Made by a program: the position numbers and the translations under genes. Positions 19,208-28,749 of a stretch of DNA of 64,000 bases are shown in pieces; position 1 is the first letter of the stretch, and each line of letters begins with the position of its first letter. The stretch covers positions 930,001 to 994,000 of the forward strand of contig NZ_JAELYA010000001.1 of NCBI RefSeq assembly GCF_017589465.1. Reading direction: 5' to 3'. Below the pieces are notes generated by a model, which saw only the letters and a program-made list of their open reading frames with translations, was not told where the DNA came from and made no database searches. The DNA comes from Pseudomonas schmalbachii (GTDB lineage: Bacteria; Pseudomonadota; Gammaproteobacteria; Pseudomonadales; Pseudomonadaceae).

Positions 19208-19306
19208 GTAGGGCGGGTGCAACCCGCCACATGGCGGATGCCTGCGAAGTCCAACGGTGCCACACCCGATGGATGTTGGGCTTCGCTGCGCTCAGCGCCA
19301 ACCTAC
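19208..19306. repeat. Chimeric REPIN: family E left arm, family A right arm
   Basis: The left end is GTAGGGCGGGTGCAACCCGC (family E), while the right end GTTGGGCTTCGCTGCGCTCA..CCTAC is family A. A recombination or replacement between families is the simplest reading. The right end supplies the stop codon (TAG, 19303-19305) of the patatin gene. Confidence 0.78.
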
Positions 19307-20499
19307 GACGGCATTTCTTCCTGCCCGTCCAGGCCCAGGAAGCGCTCCAGTTCGGCGCGTTTCTGCATGGCGTCGTGGTAACCGAGGCGGATCAGTTCGT
19401 TGCAGTAGCCCGGCTCGAACAGCAGATAGCTGAGCACCCCGGCGCCGCTCGCCCGCGTCGCACCCGGCCCGCGCAGGAACAGGCGCAAGGAGCGGGGCAG
19501 TTCATGGCGATACTGGGCGGCGATCTCGTCCAGCGGCCGGCTCGGCGACACCACCAGCACCTCCACCGGCGCCAGTCCCTGGACCTTGCGCCGCACGTCG
19601 TCCGGCATCAGCCTGCCGATCTGGTTCAGGCGCTCGATCTGCTCGATGTCGCCTTCCAGACTGTCGATGAAGGTGCTGTTCAGCAGGTGGATGCCGACCT
19701 GCGCCAGCGTGGGCGGCAGGCCGGTCTGCGGCTGAGCGACCGGCGCATTCGGGTCGCCGTTGACGGGATTGCCGCTGACCCCGATCACCAGCACCCGGTT
19801 GGCGCCCAGATGCAGCGCCGGACTGATCGGCGCCTGCTGACGCACCGCACCGTCGCCGAAATACTCGCGGAGCACCTTGATCGGCGCAAACAGCAGCGGG
19901 ATCGCCGAACTTGCAAGAAGATGCTCCAGTTTCAGCCGCGTCGGCACGCCCAGCCGTCGATGCCGAAGCCAGGGTTCGATGGTCGCCCGCCCCTGGTAGA
20001 AGGTCACCGCCTGCCCCGACTCATAGCCGAACGCCGTCACCGCGACGGCGCGCAGATGACGCTGACGGACTGCGGCGGAAATCCCGGAGAAATCCATCTC
20101 ACGCTCCAGCAGGTGGCGCAGCGGACCGCTGTCGAGCAGGGCCACCGGCTGGCGTTTGCCCAGGCCGAGCAGGCTGTGGCCGATGAAGCGCAGTGCCTGG
20201 CTGACCACCCCGGACCAGTCGGCGCGGTACACCTGGCCTGTGCGGAAACCCTGCCAGACCCGGGTCAGACTCTGGATCGCCTCGCAGAAACGCAAAGCGC
20301 CGCAGGCCAGCCCGACGGCATTGATGGCGCCGGCCGAGGTGCCGACGATCACCGGAAACGGGTTCTGCGCGCCATCCGGCAGCAGCTCGGCAATGGCCGC
20401 CAGCACACCGACCTGATAGGCGGCACGCGCCCCGCCGCCGGACAGGACCAAGCCGGTGACGGGTTCGCATTGGGCGGAGGGTATGTCGGTTTCAGTCAC
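19303..20499 (-). CDS. Patatin-like phospholipase
   Basis: This 398-residue protein has the patatin fold: the glycine-rich oxyanion loop SGGGARAAYQVG (20-31), the nucleophile GTSAG with Ser55, and the catalytic DG dyad in YFGDGAVRQQ near residue 205. No signal peptide is seen. I use the GTG start at 20499, preceded by CAGGACGCCA; the next GTG at 20529 has no clear ribosome site and touches a REP. Patatins hydrolyse phospholipids or lysophospholipids. Its position between MlaA-like and acyltransferase genes suggests membrane lipid remodelling. The stop is supplied by a REP. Confidence 0.85.
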   Translation of the reverse strand: MTETDIPSAQCEPVTGLVLSGGGARAAYQVGVLAAIAELLPDGAQNPFPVIVGTSAGAINAVGLACGALRFCEAIQSLTRVWQGFRTGQVYRADWSGVVSQALRFIGHSLLGLGKRQPVALLDSGPLRHLLEREMDFSGISAAVRQRHLRAVAVTAFGYESGQAVTFYQGRATIEPWLRHRRLGVPTRLKLEHLLASSAIPLLFAPIKVLREYFGDGAVRQQAPISPALHLGANRVLVIGVSGNPVNGDPNAPVAQPQTGLPPTLAQVGIHLLNSTFIDSLEGDIEQIERLNQIGRLMPDDVRRKVQGLAPVEVLVVSPSRPLDEIAAQYRHELPRSLRLFLRGPGATRASGAGVLSYLLFEPGYCNELIRLGYHDAMQKRAELERFLGLDGQEEMPS

Positions 20500-20529
20500 G
20501 ACTGGCGTCCTGCAGAAGTCATGTCCCAC

Positions 20530-20610
20530 GTAGGTTGGCGCTGAACGCAGTGAAGCCCAACATCAGCCAGCAGTTGGCACGTTGGGCTTCGCAAGCTCAG
20601 CCCAACCTAC
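20530..20610. repeat. REPIN, family A
   Basis: Inverted arms GTAGGTTGGCGCTGAACGC and GCTCAGCCCAACCTAC. The right end provides the stop codon (20607-20609) of the acyltransferase gene, and the left end lies just before the patatin start. Confidence 0.9.
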
Positions 20611-21539
20611 CTGCGCTTGGCGTACAGCTTGGGCTCGCCCGCCGGGCGGGTCTTGAAGCGCCGGTGCGCCCACAGGTACTGCTCCGGCTGGCGGGTTATC
20701 TCCTGCTCGACCCAGCGGTTGATACGCAGGCAGTCGGCCTCTTCGCTCTCGCCGGGGAAATCGGCCAGCGGCGGATGGATCGTCAGGCGGTAGCCGGAAC
20801 CGTCGGCCAGGCGCGTCTGGGTGAACGGCAGCACGCGCGCCTTGCCGAGACGGGCGAACTTGGTGGTGGCGGTGACCGTCGCCGCCTGGACGCCGAACAG
20901 CGGCACGAACAGGCTCTGCTTGGCGCCGTAGTCCTGGTCCGGTGCGTACCAGATCGCCCGCCCGGCGCGCAGCACCTTGAGCATGGCGCGCACGTCCTCG
21001 CGCTCGATGGCGGTGGCGTCGAGGTTGTGCCGCTCGCGGCCGCGGCGCTGGATATAGTCGAAAACCGGATTCTTGTGCTCGCGGTACATGCCGTCGATGG
21101 TGTGCACCTGGCCGAGCAGCGCGGCGCCGATTTCCAGGGTGGTGAAGTGCATGGCCATGAGGATCACCCCCTGCCCTTCGCGCTGCGCCTGCTGCAGGTG
21201 CTCCAGCCCCTCGATGTGCGCCAGCCGCGCCAGCCGCGGCTTCGACCACCACCAGCTCATCGCCATCTCGAAGAAGGCGATGCCGCTGGAGGCGAAGTTT
21301 TCCTTGAGCAGGTGGGTGCGCTCGGCCGGCGACATCCGCGGGAAGCACAGCTCCAGATTGCGCGCGGCGATCTTCCGGCGGCTGCCGACGACGCGATACA
21401 TCACGGCCCCCAGCGCACGCCCGAACCCGAGCAGGACGGGATACGGCAGTTGCACGATCAGCCAGAGCACGCCCAGCCCCAGCCACAGCGGCCAGAAGCG
21501 CGGGTGAAGGAAGGCGGAGCGAAAGCTGGGACGGTCCAT
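20607..21539 (-). CDS. LpxL/HtrB-like lipid A acyltransferase
   Basis: The 310-residue protein has an N-terminal membrane helix (about 15-38) and the lysophospholipid-acyltransferase domain with the HX4E catalytic motif HFTTLE (His131, Glu136). GMYREHKNP and RAIWYAPDQDYG are the conserved blocks of the HtrB/LpxL/LpxM family, which transfers secondary acyl chains to lipid A. The position just upstream of, and divergent from, minC matches the HtrB-like gene of P. aeruginosa. The stop TAG lies in the adjacent REP. Confidence 0.88.
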   Translation of the reverse strand: MDRPSFRSAFLHPRFWPLWLGLGVLWLIVQLPYPVLLGFGRALGAVMYRVVGSRRKIAARNLELCFPRMSPAERTHLLKENFASSGIAFFEMAMSWWWSKPRLARLAHIEGLEHLQQAQREGQGVILMAMHFTTLEIGAALLGQVHTIDGMYREHKNPVFDYIQRRGRERHNLDATAIEREDVRAMLKVLRAGRAIWYAPDQDYGAKQSLFVPLFGVQAATVTATTKFARLGKARVLPFTQTRLADGSGYRLTIHPPLADFPGESEEADCLRINRWVEQEITRQPEQYLWAHRRFKTRPAGEPKLYAKRR

Positions 21540-21685
21540 GAACGATTCCGGCGGAGAACGAAACCCGGCATTCTACCTTGCCGTCCGCCGTTTGCGGCCG
21601 AGATTGTGCGCTGGCCTCGCGCCACGCTTGCGACTGCCCGGTCGCTCCGTTATAAGTCCAGCCTATTTAATAAGTCAGGCCGACC

Positions 21686-22480
21686 ATGAGCCAAGCCGAC
21701 CTTCTCGAGCAAGACCCCGTATTCCAGCTGAAGGGCAGCATGCTCGCTGTCACTGTGCTGGAGCTTGCGCACAACGATCTGGCACGCCTGGACCGCCAAC
21801 TGGCGGACAAGGTTGCCCAGGCGCCGAACTTCTTCCGCGACACCCCGCTGGTGCTCGCCCTCGACAAGCTGCCCGACGAAGAAGGCCAGCTGGACCTGCA
21901 GGGCGTGCTCGACATCTGCCGCCGCCACGGCCTGCGCACCCTGGCCATCCGCGCCAACCGCGAGGAGGACCTGCGCCTGGCGACCATGCTGGATATTCCG
22001 GTGCTGCCGCCATCCGGCTCCCGCGAACGCCCGCTGGAAGCCCGCGACAGCGCGCCGGCCGAACCGGTGGTGCGACGCAAGCGTGTGGAGAAACTCGCCG
22101 ATCCGGCGCCGGTCGTCGAAAAACAGGCCGAGCCGGCTCCCCCCGCCGCCCGTCCGACCAAGCTGATCACCTCGCCGGTGCGCGGCGGCGTGCAAATCTA
22201 CGCGGCAGGCGGCGACCTGATCGTACTGGCGCCGGTCAGTCCGGGGGCGGAACTTCTCGCCGACGGCAATATCCATGTTTACGGCCCGATGCGCGGACGC
22301 GCTCTGGCCGGTGTGAAAGGCGATACCAGCGCACGGATCTTTTGCCAGCAACTGGGCGCAGAATTGGTGTCGATCGCCGGAAATTACAAGGTCGCGGAAG
22401 ACTTGCGACGCAGTCCGCAATGGGGGCAGGCGGTGCACGTCAGCCTGTCGGGTGACGTGTTGAACATCACCCGCCTTTAA
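21686..22480 (+). CDS. minC: Septum-site determining protein MinC
   Basis: The 264-residue inhibitor of FtsZ polymerisation has an N-terminal FtsZ-binding domain (about 1-110), a Pro/Glu-rich linker (about 120-155), and a C-terminal beta-helix that binds MinD, seen in [25 protein letters not shown] and [15 protein letters not shown]. It is followed by minD and minE in the standard order. The promoter must lie in the 146-base gap with the divergent acyltransferase gene. Confidence 0.95.
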   Translation: MSQADLLEQDPVFQLKGSMLAVTVLELAHNDLARLDRQLADKVAQAPNFFRDTPLVLALDKLPDEEGQLDLQGVLDICRRHGLRTLAIRANREEDLRLATMLDIPVLPPSGSRERPLEARDSAPAEPVVRRKRVEKLADPAPVVEKQAEPAPPAARPTKLITSPVRGGVQIYAAGGDLIVLAPVSPGAELLADGNIHVYGPMRGRALAGVKGDTSARIFCQQLGAELVSIAGNYKVAEDLRRSPQWGQAVHVSLSGDVLNITRL

Positions 22481-22540
22481 CGGATACTGCCGCCACTTTC
22501 AGGGACCAGAACTTCTCGTTTTTCATTGGGGTGAATCACC

Positions 22541-23356
22541 TTGGCCAAGATCCTCGTAGTCACATCCGGTAAGGGTGGCGTCGGTAAAACCACCACAAGC
22601 GCAGCTATCGGCACCGGCCTGGCATTGCGCGGTTTCAAGACCGCCATCGTCGACTTCGACGTCGGTCTGCGGAACCTCGACCTGATCATGGGCTGTGAAC
22701 GCCGTGTGGTTTACGACTTCGTCAACGTCATCAATGGCGAAGCCACCCTGACCCAGGCCCTGATCAAGGACAAGCGCCTCGAGAACCTCTACGTCCTGGC
22801 CGCCAGCCAGACCCGTGACAAGGACGCCCTCACCCAGGAAGGCGTCGGCAAGGTCATGGAAGAGCTGAAGCAGACTTTCGACTACGTCATCTGCGACTCC
22901 CCTGCCGGTATCGAGAAGGGCGCGCACCTGGCCATGTACTACGCCGACGAGGCGATCGTCGTGACCAACCCGGAAGTCTCCTCGGTCCGCGACTCCGACC
23001 GCATGCTCGGCCTGCTGGCCAGCAAGTCGGCCCGCGCCGAGAAAGGCGAAGACCCGATCAAGGAACACCTGCTGCTGACCCGCTACAACCCGGAGCGCGT
23101 CACCAAGGGTGAAATGCTGGGCGTGGAAGACGTCGAGGAAATCCTCGCGATCCGCCTGCTCGGCGTGATTCCGGAGTCCCAGGCCGTGCTGAAGGCTTCC
23201 AACCAGGGCGTCCCGGTCATCCTCGACGAGCAGAGCGATGCCGGCCAGGCATACAGCGACGCGGTCGAGCGTCTGCTGGGCAAAGAGATGCCACATCGGT
23301 TCCTCGATGTGCAGAAGAAAGGATTCCTGCAACGACTGTTTGGAGGACGTGAATGA
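22541..23356 (+). CDS. minD: Septum-site ATPase MinD
   Basis: This 271-residue ParA/MinD ATPase recruits MinC to the membrane. The deviant Walker A is KGGVGKTT near residues 10-17, and the C-terminal amphipathic membrane-targeting helix is FLQRLFGG. Translation must begin at TTG (22541), because the conserved [16 protein letters not shown] start is encoded there and no ATG or GTG fits. The minD stop overlaps the minE start (ATGA, 23353-23356). Confidence 0.96.
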   Translation: MAKILVVTSGKGGVGKTTTSAAIGTGLALRGFKTAIVDFDVGLRNLDLIMGCERRVVYDFVNVINGEATLTQALIKDKRLENLYVLAASQTRDKDALTQEGVGKVMEELKQTFDYVICDSPAGIEKGAHLAMYYADEAIVVTNPEVSSVRDSDRMLGLLASKSARAEKGEDPIKEHLLLTRYNPERVTKGEMLGVEDVEEILAIRLLGVIPESQAVLKASNQGVPVILDEQSDAGQAYSDAVERLLGKEMPHRFLDVQKKGFLQRLFGGRE

Positions 23357-23607
23357 GCCTTTTAGACTTCTTTCGCAGCCGCAAGCCGCAAAATACTGCT
23401 TCGATAGCGAAGGAAAGACTCCAGATCATTGTCGCCCACGAGCGCGGCAGCCGTTCACAACCGGATTACCTTCCGCAGTTGCAGAAAGACCTGCTGGAAG
23501 TCATCCGCAAGTATGTGCCGATCGACCAGGAGCAAATTCAGGTCGAACTGGCCAACCAGGGCAATTGTTCGATCCTGGAGCTCAACATCACCCTGCCGGA
23601 AACCTGA
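23353..23607 (+). CDS. minE: MinE topological specificity factor
   Basis: The 84-residue protein stimulates MinD ATPase and sets the Min oscillation. It has an N-terminal membrane-binding segment (MSLLDFFRS), the anti-MinCD helix around [17 protein letters not shown], and a C-terminal dimerisation domain ([19 protein letters not shown]..). It overlaps minD by four bases. Confidence 0.96.
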   Translation: MSLLDFFRSRKPQNTASIAKERLQIIVAHERGSRSQPDYLPQLQKDLLEVIRKYVPIDQEQIQVELANQGNCSILELNITLPET

Positions 23608-23622
23608 TTCCGCGCAAGGCCC

Positions 23623-23648
23623 ACTGCGGCGGCTTCGGCCGCCGTAGT
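23623..23648 (+). terminator. Terminator of the min operon
   Basis: CGGCGGC (23627-23633) pairs with GCCGCCG (23638-23644) around a TTCG loop, with outer ACT/AGT pairing, followed by CATTTCT. It lies 16 bases after the minE stop. Confidence 0.65.
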
Positions 23649-23673
23649 CATTTCTACCGACCGACGAGACCCC

Positions 23674-24309
23674 ATGCCGCTGTCGAACATCCAGATCGTG
23701 CACCAGGACGCCGCCCTGCTGGTGGTGAACAAGCCGACCCTGCTGCTCTCCGTTCCCGGACGCGCGGACGACAACAAGGACTGCCTGGTAACCCGCCTGC
23801 AGGAAAACGGCTATCCGGAAGCACGAATCGTCCACCGACTGGACTGGGAAACCTCCGGTTTGATGGTGCTGGCGCGCGACCCCGACAGTCATCGCGAACT
23901 GTCCCGCCAGTTCCATGACCGCGAAACCGAGAAGGCCTATACCGCCCTCTGCTGGGGCCAGCCCGAACTGGACAGCGGGCGCATCGAACTGCCGCTGCGC
24001 TACGACCCGCCGACCAAGCCGCGCCATGTCGTGGACTTCGAACATGGCCGCCATGCCCTGACCTTCTGGCGCGTGATCGAGCGCTGCGGCGACTGGTGCC
24101 GGGTCGAGCTGACGCCGATCACCGGCCGTTCCCACCAGTTGCGCGTACACATGCTCTCCATCGGCCACCCGCTGCTCGGCGACCGCCTGTACGCCAACCC
24201 CGAAGCCCTGGCCGCCCACGACCGCCTGTGCCTGCACGCCAGCATGCTCTGCCTGACCCACCCGCAGACGGGCGAACGCCTGCGTTTCGAAAGTCCCGCA
24301 CCGTTCTAG
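23674..24309 (+). CDS. rluA: RluA-family pseudouridine synthase
   Basis: The 211-residue protein is a compact RluA-type synthase without an S4 domain. The catalytic block is RIVHRLDWETSGLMVLA, in which the Asp of HRLD is the nucleophile. ITGRSHQLRVHMLSIGHPLLGDRLY is the second conserved block. Length and position after minE match the gene annotated rluA in P. aeruginosa, whose E. coli homologue modifies 23S rRNA U746 and tRNA U32. The symbol is given on that basis. Confidence 0.85.
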   Translation: MPLSNIQIVHQDAALLVVNKPTLLLSVPGRADDNKDCLVTRLQENGYPEARIVHRLDWETSGLMVLARDPDSHRELSRQFHDRETEKAYTALCWGQPELDSGRIELPLRYDPPTKPRHVVDFEHGRHALTFWRVIERCGDWCRVELTPITGRSHQLRVHMLSIGHPLLGDRLYANPEALAAHDRLCLHASMLCLTHPQTGERLRFESPAPF

Positions 24310-24319
24310 CCGGGGCGCC

Positions 24320-24401
24320 GTAGGTTGGCGCTGAACGCAGTGAAGCCCAACATCCGTCGACCGTGGCACCGTTGGGCTTCGCAAGCTCAGCGCCAACCTA
24401 C
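24320..24401. repeat. REPIN, family A
   Basis: Arms GTAGGTTGGCGCTGAACGC and GCTCAGCGCCAACCTAC, each with an AGCCCAAC hairpin half. It sits between the rluA and aminopeptidase genes, which are transcribed in the same direction. Confidence 0.9.
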
Positions 24402-24448
24402 GCACGCATTTGCGATAAAATGCCCACATTCGCTGTCCGGAGTTACCC

Positions 24449-25738
24449 ATGCGTGCAGAACTCAACCAGGGCCTGATCGACTTCCTCGCGGCCTCCCCCA
24501 CCCCGTTCCATGCCACCCAGAGCCTCGCCCGCCGTCTCGAAGAGGCCGGCTTCCAGCGTCTCGACGAACGCGACGCCTGGCGCACCGAGGCCGGTGGCCG
24601 TTATTACGTGACCCGCAACGACTCTTCGCTGATCGCCTTCAAGCTGGGCAACACCCCGCTGCTGCAGGGCGGCCTGCGCCTGGTCGGCGCGCACACCGAC
24701 AGCCCGTGCCTGCGCGTCAAGCCGAATCCCGAGCTGGCCCGCCAGGGCTACTGGCAACTGGGCGTGGAAGTCTACGGCGGCGCGCTGTTCGCGCCCTGGT
24801 TCGACCGCGACCTGTCGCTGGCCGGGCGCGTCACCTTCCGCCTCGCCGGCAAGGTGGAAAGCAAGCTGATCGACTTCAGGGCGCCTATCGCGGTGATTCC
24901 CAACCTGGCCATCCACCTCAACCGCGAGGCCAACCAGGGCTGGGCGATCAACCCGCAGACCGAGCTGCCGCCGATCCTTACCCAGCTCGCCATCGGCGAA
25001 CACCGCGAGTTCCGCGACCTGCTCGCCGAACAACTGCAGAACGAGCACGGCATCGGCGCCGACGCGATCCTCGACTACGAACTGAGTTTCTACGACACCC
25101 AGCGCGCCGCCGTGATCGGCCTCCAGGAGGAGTTCGTCGCCGGCGCGCGCCTGGACAACCTGCTGTCCTGCTATGCCGGCCTGGAAGCGCTGCTGGCCAG
25201 CGGCGACGAGCAAAGCGGCGTGCTGGTCTGCACCGACCATGAAGAAGTCGGCTCCTCCTCCGCCTGCGGCGCCGATGGCCCGTTCCTCGAACAGGTGCTG
25301 CGCCGCCTGCTGCCGGAGGGCGATGCCTTCACCCGCACCATCCAGCGCTCGATCCTGGTTTCCGCCGACAACGCCCACGGCGTGCACCCGAACTACGCCG
25401 ACAAGCACGACGCCAACCACGGCCCGCTGCTCAACGGCGGCCCGGTGATCAAGATCAACACCAACCAGCGCTACGCCACCAACAGCGAAACCGCCGGCTT
25501 CTTCCGCCACCTGTGCCTGGAAAACGAAGTGCCGGTGCAGAGCTTCGTGGTGCGCAGCGACATGGCCTGCGGTTCGACCATCGGCCCGATCACCGCCAGC
25601 CAGCTCGGCGTGCGCACCGTCGACATCGGCCTGCCGACCTTCGCCATGCACTCCATCCGCGAACTAGCTGGCAGCAAGGATCTGCGCTATCTGACCAAGG
25701 TGCTCAGCGCCTTCTTCGACAGCCCCGAGCTGCCGTAA
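24449..25738 (+). CDS. apeB: M18 family aminopeptidase
   Basis: This 429-residue cytosolic dizinc aminopeptidase removes N-terminal, often acidic, residues. Metal and catalytic blocks are visible: [15 protein letters not shown] (His and Asp), [19 protein letters not shown] (catalytic Glu-Glu), [13 protein letters not shown] (Asp) and the C-terminal TFAMHSIRE (His). Length fits the 429-residue Pseudomonas ApeB proteins. It ends 11 bases before a perfect hairpin that may terminate transcription. Confidence 0.93.
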   Translation: MRAELNQGLIDFLAASPTPFHATQSLARRLEEAGFQRLDERDAWRTEAGGRYYVTRNDSSLIAFKLGNTPLLQGGLRLVGAHTDSPCLRVKPNPELARQGYWQLGVEVYGGALFAPWFDRDLSLAGRVTFRLAGKVESKLIDFRAPIAVIPNLAIHLNREANQGWAINPQTELPPILTQLAIGEHREFRDLLAEQLQNEHGIGADAILDYELSFYDTQRAAVIGLQEEFVAGARLDNLLSCYAGLEALLASGDEQSGVLVCTDHEEVGSSSACGADGPFLEQVLRRLLPEGDAFTRTIQRSILVSADNAHGVHPNYADKHDANHGPLLNGGPVIKINTNQRYATNSETAGFFRHLCLENEVPVQSFVVRSDMACGSTIGPITASQLGVRTVDIGLPTFAMHSIRELAGSKDLRYLTKVLSAFFDSPELP

Positions 25739-25751
25739 CCCTGTCCCTCGT

Positions 25752-25781
25752 AGTCATGGCTCCTGTTTGGGAGCCATGACT
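25752..25781. terminator. Perfect 12-bp hairpin after the aminopeptidase gene
   Basis: AGTCATGGCTCC pairs exactly with GGAGCCATGACT around a TGTTTG loop. No T tract follows, so it may be a Rho-dependent end or a 3' stabiliser. Confidence 0.55.
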
Positions 25782-25806
25782 GTCGCGCATACCGCAGCAT
25801 CGCCGT

Positions 25807-25828
25807 TGGCGGGTTGCACCCGCCCTAC
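25807..25828. repeat. Solo REP, family E
   Basis: A single arm, GGCGGGTTGCACCCGCCC followed by TAC, without an inverted partner. It matches the family E arms at 59884-59945. Confidence 0.75.
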
Positions 25829-25991
25829 TCGCTCTTCCCCCGCTCCAAAGCTCCTCATCCCCTCATGGTCTACGCTTTTCCAGGCCGATACAGGGAGATT
25901 TCCCGACACAAGATCATCACGCACGCAACGTAGATTGACGGGCGTTTCCCGGGATTTCCCCCTATCAATCCTGATGAGCCAAGGAGCTTCT

Positions 25992-27050
25992 ATGAAACGC
26001 TTGCTCGCCCCACTACTGGGATCAGCCATCGCCCTCGGCGCCGGCCTGGCCATGGCCGCCGACGTCGACCTGCAGGCGCTGGAACAGGCCGCCCGCAAGG
26101 AAGGCCAGGTGAACAGCGTGGGCATGCCCGACAGCTGGGCGAACTGGAAGGACACCTGGAAGGACCTTGAAAGCAAGTTCGGCCTCAAGCACATGGACAC
26201 CGACATGAGCTCGGCCCAGGAGCTGGCCAAGTTCAAGGCGGAGGGCGAGAACGCCACCGCCGACATCGGCGACGTCGGTGCCGCCTTCGGCCCGATTGCT
26301 GTGCAGCAGGACGTCAGCCAGCCCTACAAGCCGAGCACCTGGGATCAGGTTCCGGACTGGGCCAAGGACAAGGACGGCCACTGGGCGCTGGCCTACACCG
26401 GCACCATCGCCTTCATCATCAACAAGGACCTGGTGAAGGAGCCGCCGAAAAGCTGGGCCGACCTGTTGAACGGCAAGTACAAGGTCACCATCGGCGACGT
26501 CAGCTCGGCCGCCCAGGCGGTGAACGGCGTGCTCGCCGCGGCCATCGCCAACGGCGGCGACGAGAAGAACATCCAGCCGGGCCTGGACTTCTTCGGCAAG
26601 ATCGCCAAGCAGGGCCGGCTGTCGCTGACCAATCCGGTGATCAGCACGCTGGAAAAGGGTGAAGTGGAAGTCGGCGTGGTCTGGGACTTCAACGGCCTCA
26701 GCTACCGCGACCAGATCGATCCGAACCGCTTCCTGGTGCTGATCCCCTCGGATGGTTCGGTGGTCTCCGGCTACAGCACCATCATCAACAAGTACGCCAA
26801 GCACCCGAACGCGGCGAAGCTGGCGCGCGAGTACATCTTCAGCGACGCCGGGCAGATCAACCTGGCCAAGGGCAACGCCCGGCCGATCCGCGCCGAGCAC
26901 CTGACCCTGCCGGACGACGTCAAGGCCAAGCTGCTGCCCAACGAACAGTACGCCAAGGCGCAGCCGATCAAGGACGCCAAGGCCTGGGAAGAAACCTCCA
27001 AGCGCCTGCCGCGGATGTGGCAGGACAGCGTGATCATCAACATGCAATGA
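25992..27050 (+). CDS. ABC transporter periplasmic substrate-binding protein
   Basis: The 352-residue protein has a signal peptide (1-22, ending AMAAD) and a type 2 periplasmic binding fold of the Fe(3+)/polyamine/phosphonate-like class, seen in WALAYTGTIAFIINKDLV and GEVEVGVVWDFNGLSYRDQ. The ATG at 25992 follows AAGGAGCTTCT; the frame continues upstream without homology. It opens a five-gene operon with a phosphatase-like enzyme, two permeases and an ATPase. The ligand is unknown. The enclosed phosphatase points to a phosphorus-containing substrate. Confidence 0.88.
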   Translation: MKRLLAPLLGSAIALGAGLAMAADVDLQALEQAARKEGQVNSVGMPDSWANWKDTWKDLESKFGLKHMDTDMSSAQELAKFKAEGENATADIGDVGAAFGPIAVQQDVSQPYKPSTWDQVPDWAKDKDGHWALAYTGTIAFIINKDLVKEPPKSWADLLNGKYKVTIGDVSSAAQAVNGVLAAAIANGGDEKNIQPGLDFFGKIAKQGRLSLTNPVISTLEKGEVEVGVVWDFNGLSYRDQIDPNRFLVLIPSDGSVVSGYSTIINKYAKHPNAAKLAREYIFSDAGQINLAKGNARPIRAEHLTLPDDVKAKLLPNEQYAKAQPIKDAKAWEETSKRLPRMWQDSVIINMQ

Positions 27051-27103
27051 CGCGGAGGTCCGCCGCGCACCAGCGCGGCGGGCGACTCCAGAAGGCGATC
27101 GCA

Positions 27104-27913
27104 ATGCGCCACGATGTCATCCTGGTTGTCCTCGACGGTCTCAACTACTGCGTCGCCCACGACTGCATGGGCCACCTGCAGGCCCTCTGCAATGCCGGAC
27201 GCGGCCAGTTGTACCGGGTCGAGAGCGAGCTGCCGTCGCTGTCGCGGCCGCTCTACGAATGCATCCTCACCGGCGTGGCGCCGATCGACAGCGGCATCCT
27301 GCACAACAACGTGGTGCGCCTGTCCAAGGAGCGCAGCCTGTTCCACTACGCCCGCGCCGCCGGCCTGAGCACCGCGGCGGCGGCCTATCACTGGATCAGC
27401 GAGCTGTACAACCGCGCGCCCTTCAATCCGACCCGCGACCGCCATACCGACGACCCGTCGCTGCCGATCCAGTACGGCCACTTCTACTGGGTCGACCACT
27501 ATCCGGATTCGCACCTGTTCGCCGACGGCGAAAGCCTGCGCCGCCGGCATGAGCCGAACCTGCTGCTGATCCACCCGATGAACATCGACGACGCCGGCCA
27601 CAGGCACGCCCTGAACAGCCCGCAGTACCGCAACAGCGCGCGGCACGCCGACATGATCCTCTCCGAATACCTGCACCAGTGGCTGGAGGCCGGCTACCAG
27701 GTGATGGTGACCTCCGACCACGGCATGAACGACGACTGCAGCCACGGCGGAATCCTGCCGGAGGAGCGCGAAGTGCCGCTGTTCACCTTCGGCGCGGCGT
27801 TCAGCCTGGACGACCAGGCGCGCCCACGGCAGGTGGAAATCTGCGGCACGCTCTGCGAAATCCTCGGCGCCGCCCACGACAAACCGGTCTGCCGGGAGCT
27901 GCTGAAGGCATGA
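27104..27913 (+). CDS. Alkaline-phosphatase-superfamily enzyme within the ABC operon
   Basis: The 269-residue protein has no signal peptide and belongs to the AP/nucleotide-pyrophosphatase-like superfamily. Metal-ligand blocks are VVLDGLN at the start, IHPMNIDDAGH in the middle and TSDHGMNDD near the end. The nucleophile block LPSLSRPLYECILTG has Ser where many relatives have Thr. It probably hydrolyses a phosphomonoester, phosphodiester or phosphonoester brought in by the importer. The start at 27104 follows GAAGGCGATC. The stop overlaps the next permease start (ATGA, 27910-27913). Confidence 0.8.
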   Translation: MRHDVILVVLDGLNYCVAHDCMGHLQALCNAGRGQLYRVESELPSLSRPLYECILTGVAPIDSGILHNNVVRLSKERSLFHYARAAGLSTAAAAYHWISELYNRAPFNPTRDRHTDDPSLPIQYGHFYWVDHYPDSHLFADGESLRRRHEPNLLLIHPMNIDDAGHRHALNSPQYRNSARHADMILSEYLHQWLEAGYQVMVTSDHGMNDDCSHGGILPEEREVPLFTFGAAFSLDDQARPRQVEICGTLCEILGAAHDKPVCRELLKA

Positions 27914-28749
27914 AGTCACGCACCGCGAAGCTGCTCGCCCTGCTCTGCCTGCTGCCGTTCGCGCTGTTCTTCTTCGCTTTCCAGCTCGCCCCGCTGTTCT
28001 GGGTCGCCGTGCACAGCGTGCAGACCGCCGATGCCTGGGGGCTGGGCAACTTCCGGGAAGTCCTGGCCTCGCCGTTCTACCGCCAGGCCATCCGCCACAG
28101 CCTGGAGATTTCCCTCTGGTCGAGCCTGATCGGCCTGTTCATCGCGATTCTCGGCAGCTATTCGCTGCGCCAGGTGGACAGCCGGCTGCGCGACTTCGTC
28201 ATGGCCTTCGCCAACATGACCAGCAACTTCGCCGGAGTGCCGCTGGCCTTCGCCTTCATCATCATCCTCGGCTTCAACGGCGCCATCACCCTGCTGCTCA
28301 AGCAGGCGGGCCTGATCGAGGACTTCAACCTGTACTCCAAGACCGGCCTGATCATCCTCTACACCTACTTCCAGATTCCCCTCGGCGTACTCCTGCTCTA
28401 CCCCGCGTTCGACGCCCTGCGCGAGGACTGGCGCGAGTCGGCGGCGCTGCTCGGCGCCGGTGCCTGGCAGTTCTGGCGGCACATCGGCATCCCGGTGCTG
28501 ACCCCGGCGCTGCTCGGCACCTTCGTCATCCTCATGGCCAACGCGCTGGGCGCCTATGCCACGGTCTACGCGCTGACCACCGGCAACTTCAACGTGCTGA
28601 CCATCCGCATCGCCGGGCTGGTCGCCGGCGACATCTTCCTCGACCCGAACATGGCCAGCGCGCTGGCGATGATCCTGGTCGGCCTGATGACGCTGATCAC
28701 CATCGTTCACCAGTGGCTGCTGCGCCGGAGCTACCATGCCCAGAACTGA
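27910..28749 (+). CDS. ABC transporter permease (first)
   Basis: The 279-residue inner membrane protein has six hydrophobic helices and the binding-protein-dependent transport loop EAA-like segment ESAALLGAGAWQFWRHIGIPVLTPAL, which contacts the ATPase. Family is the PotB/CysT-type. The start was set at 27910 where it overlaps the phosphatase stop; an open frame further upstream is a shadow of the phosphatase gene. It overlaps the second permease by 14 bases. Confidence 0.9.
   Translation: MKSRTAKLLALLCLLPFALFFFAFQLAPLFWVAVHSVQTADAWGLGNFREVLASPFYRQAIRHSLEISLWSSLIGLFIAILGSYSLRQVDSRLRDFVMAFANMTSNFAGVPLAFAFIIILGFNGAITLLLKQAGLIEDFNLYSKTGLIILYTYFQIPLGVLLLYPAFDALREDWRESAALLGAGAWQFWRHIGIPVLTPALLGTFVILMANALGAYATVYALTTGNFNVLTIRIAGLVAGDIFLDPNMASALAMILVGLMTLITIVHQWLLRRSYHAQN

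Noticed and set aside
25830-25991. Pho box upstream of the ABC/phosphatase operon
   Set aside because: No direct repeat resembling CTGTCAT with the right spacing could be found.
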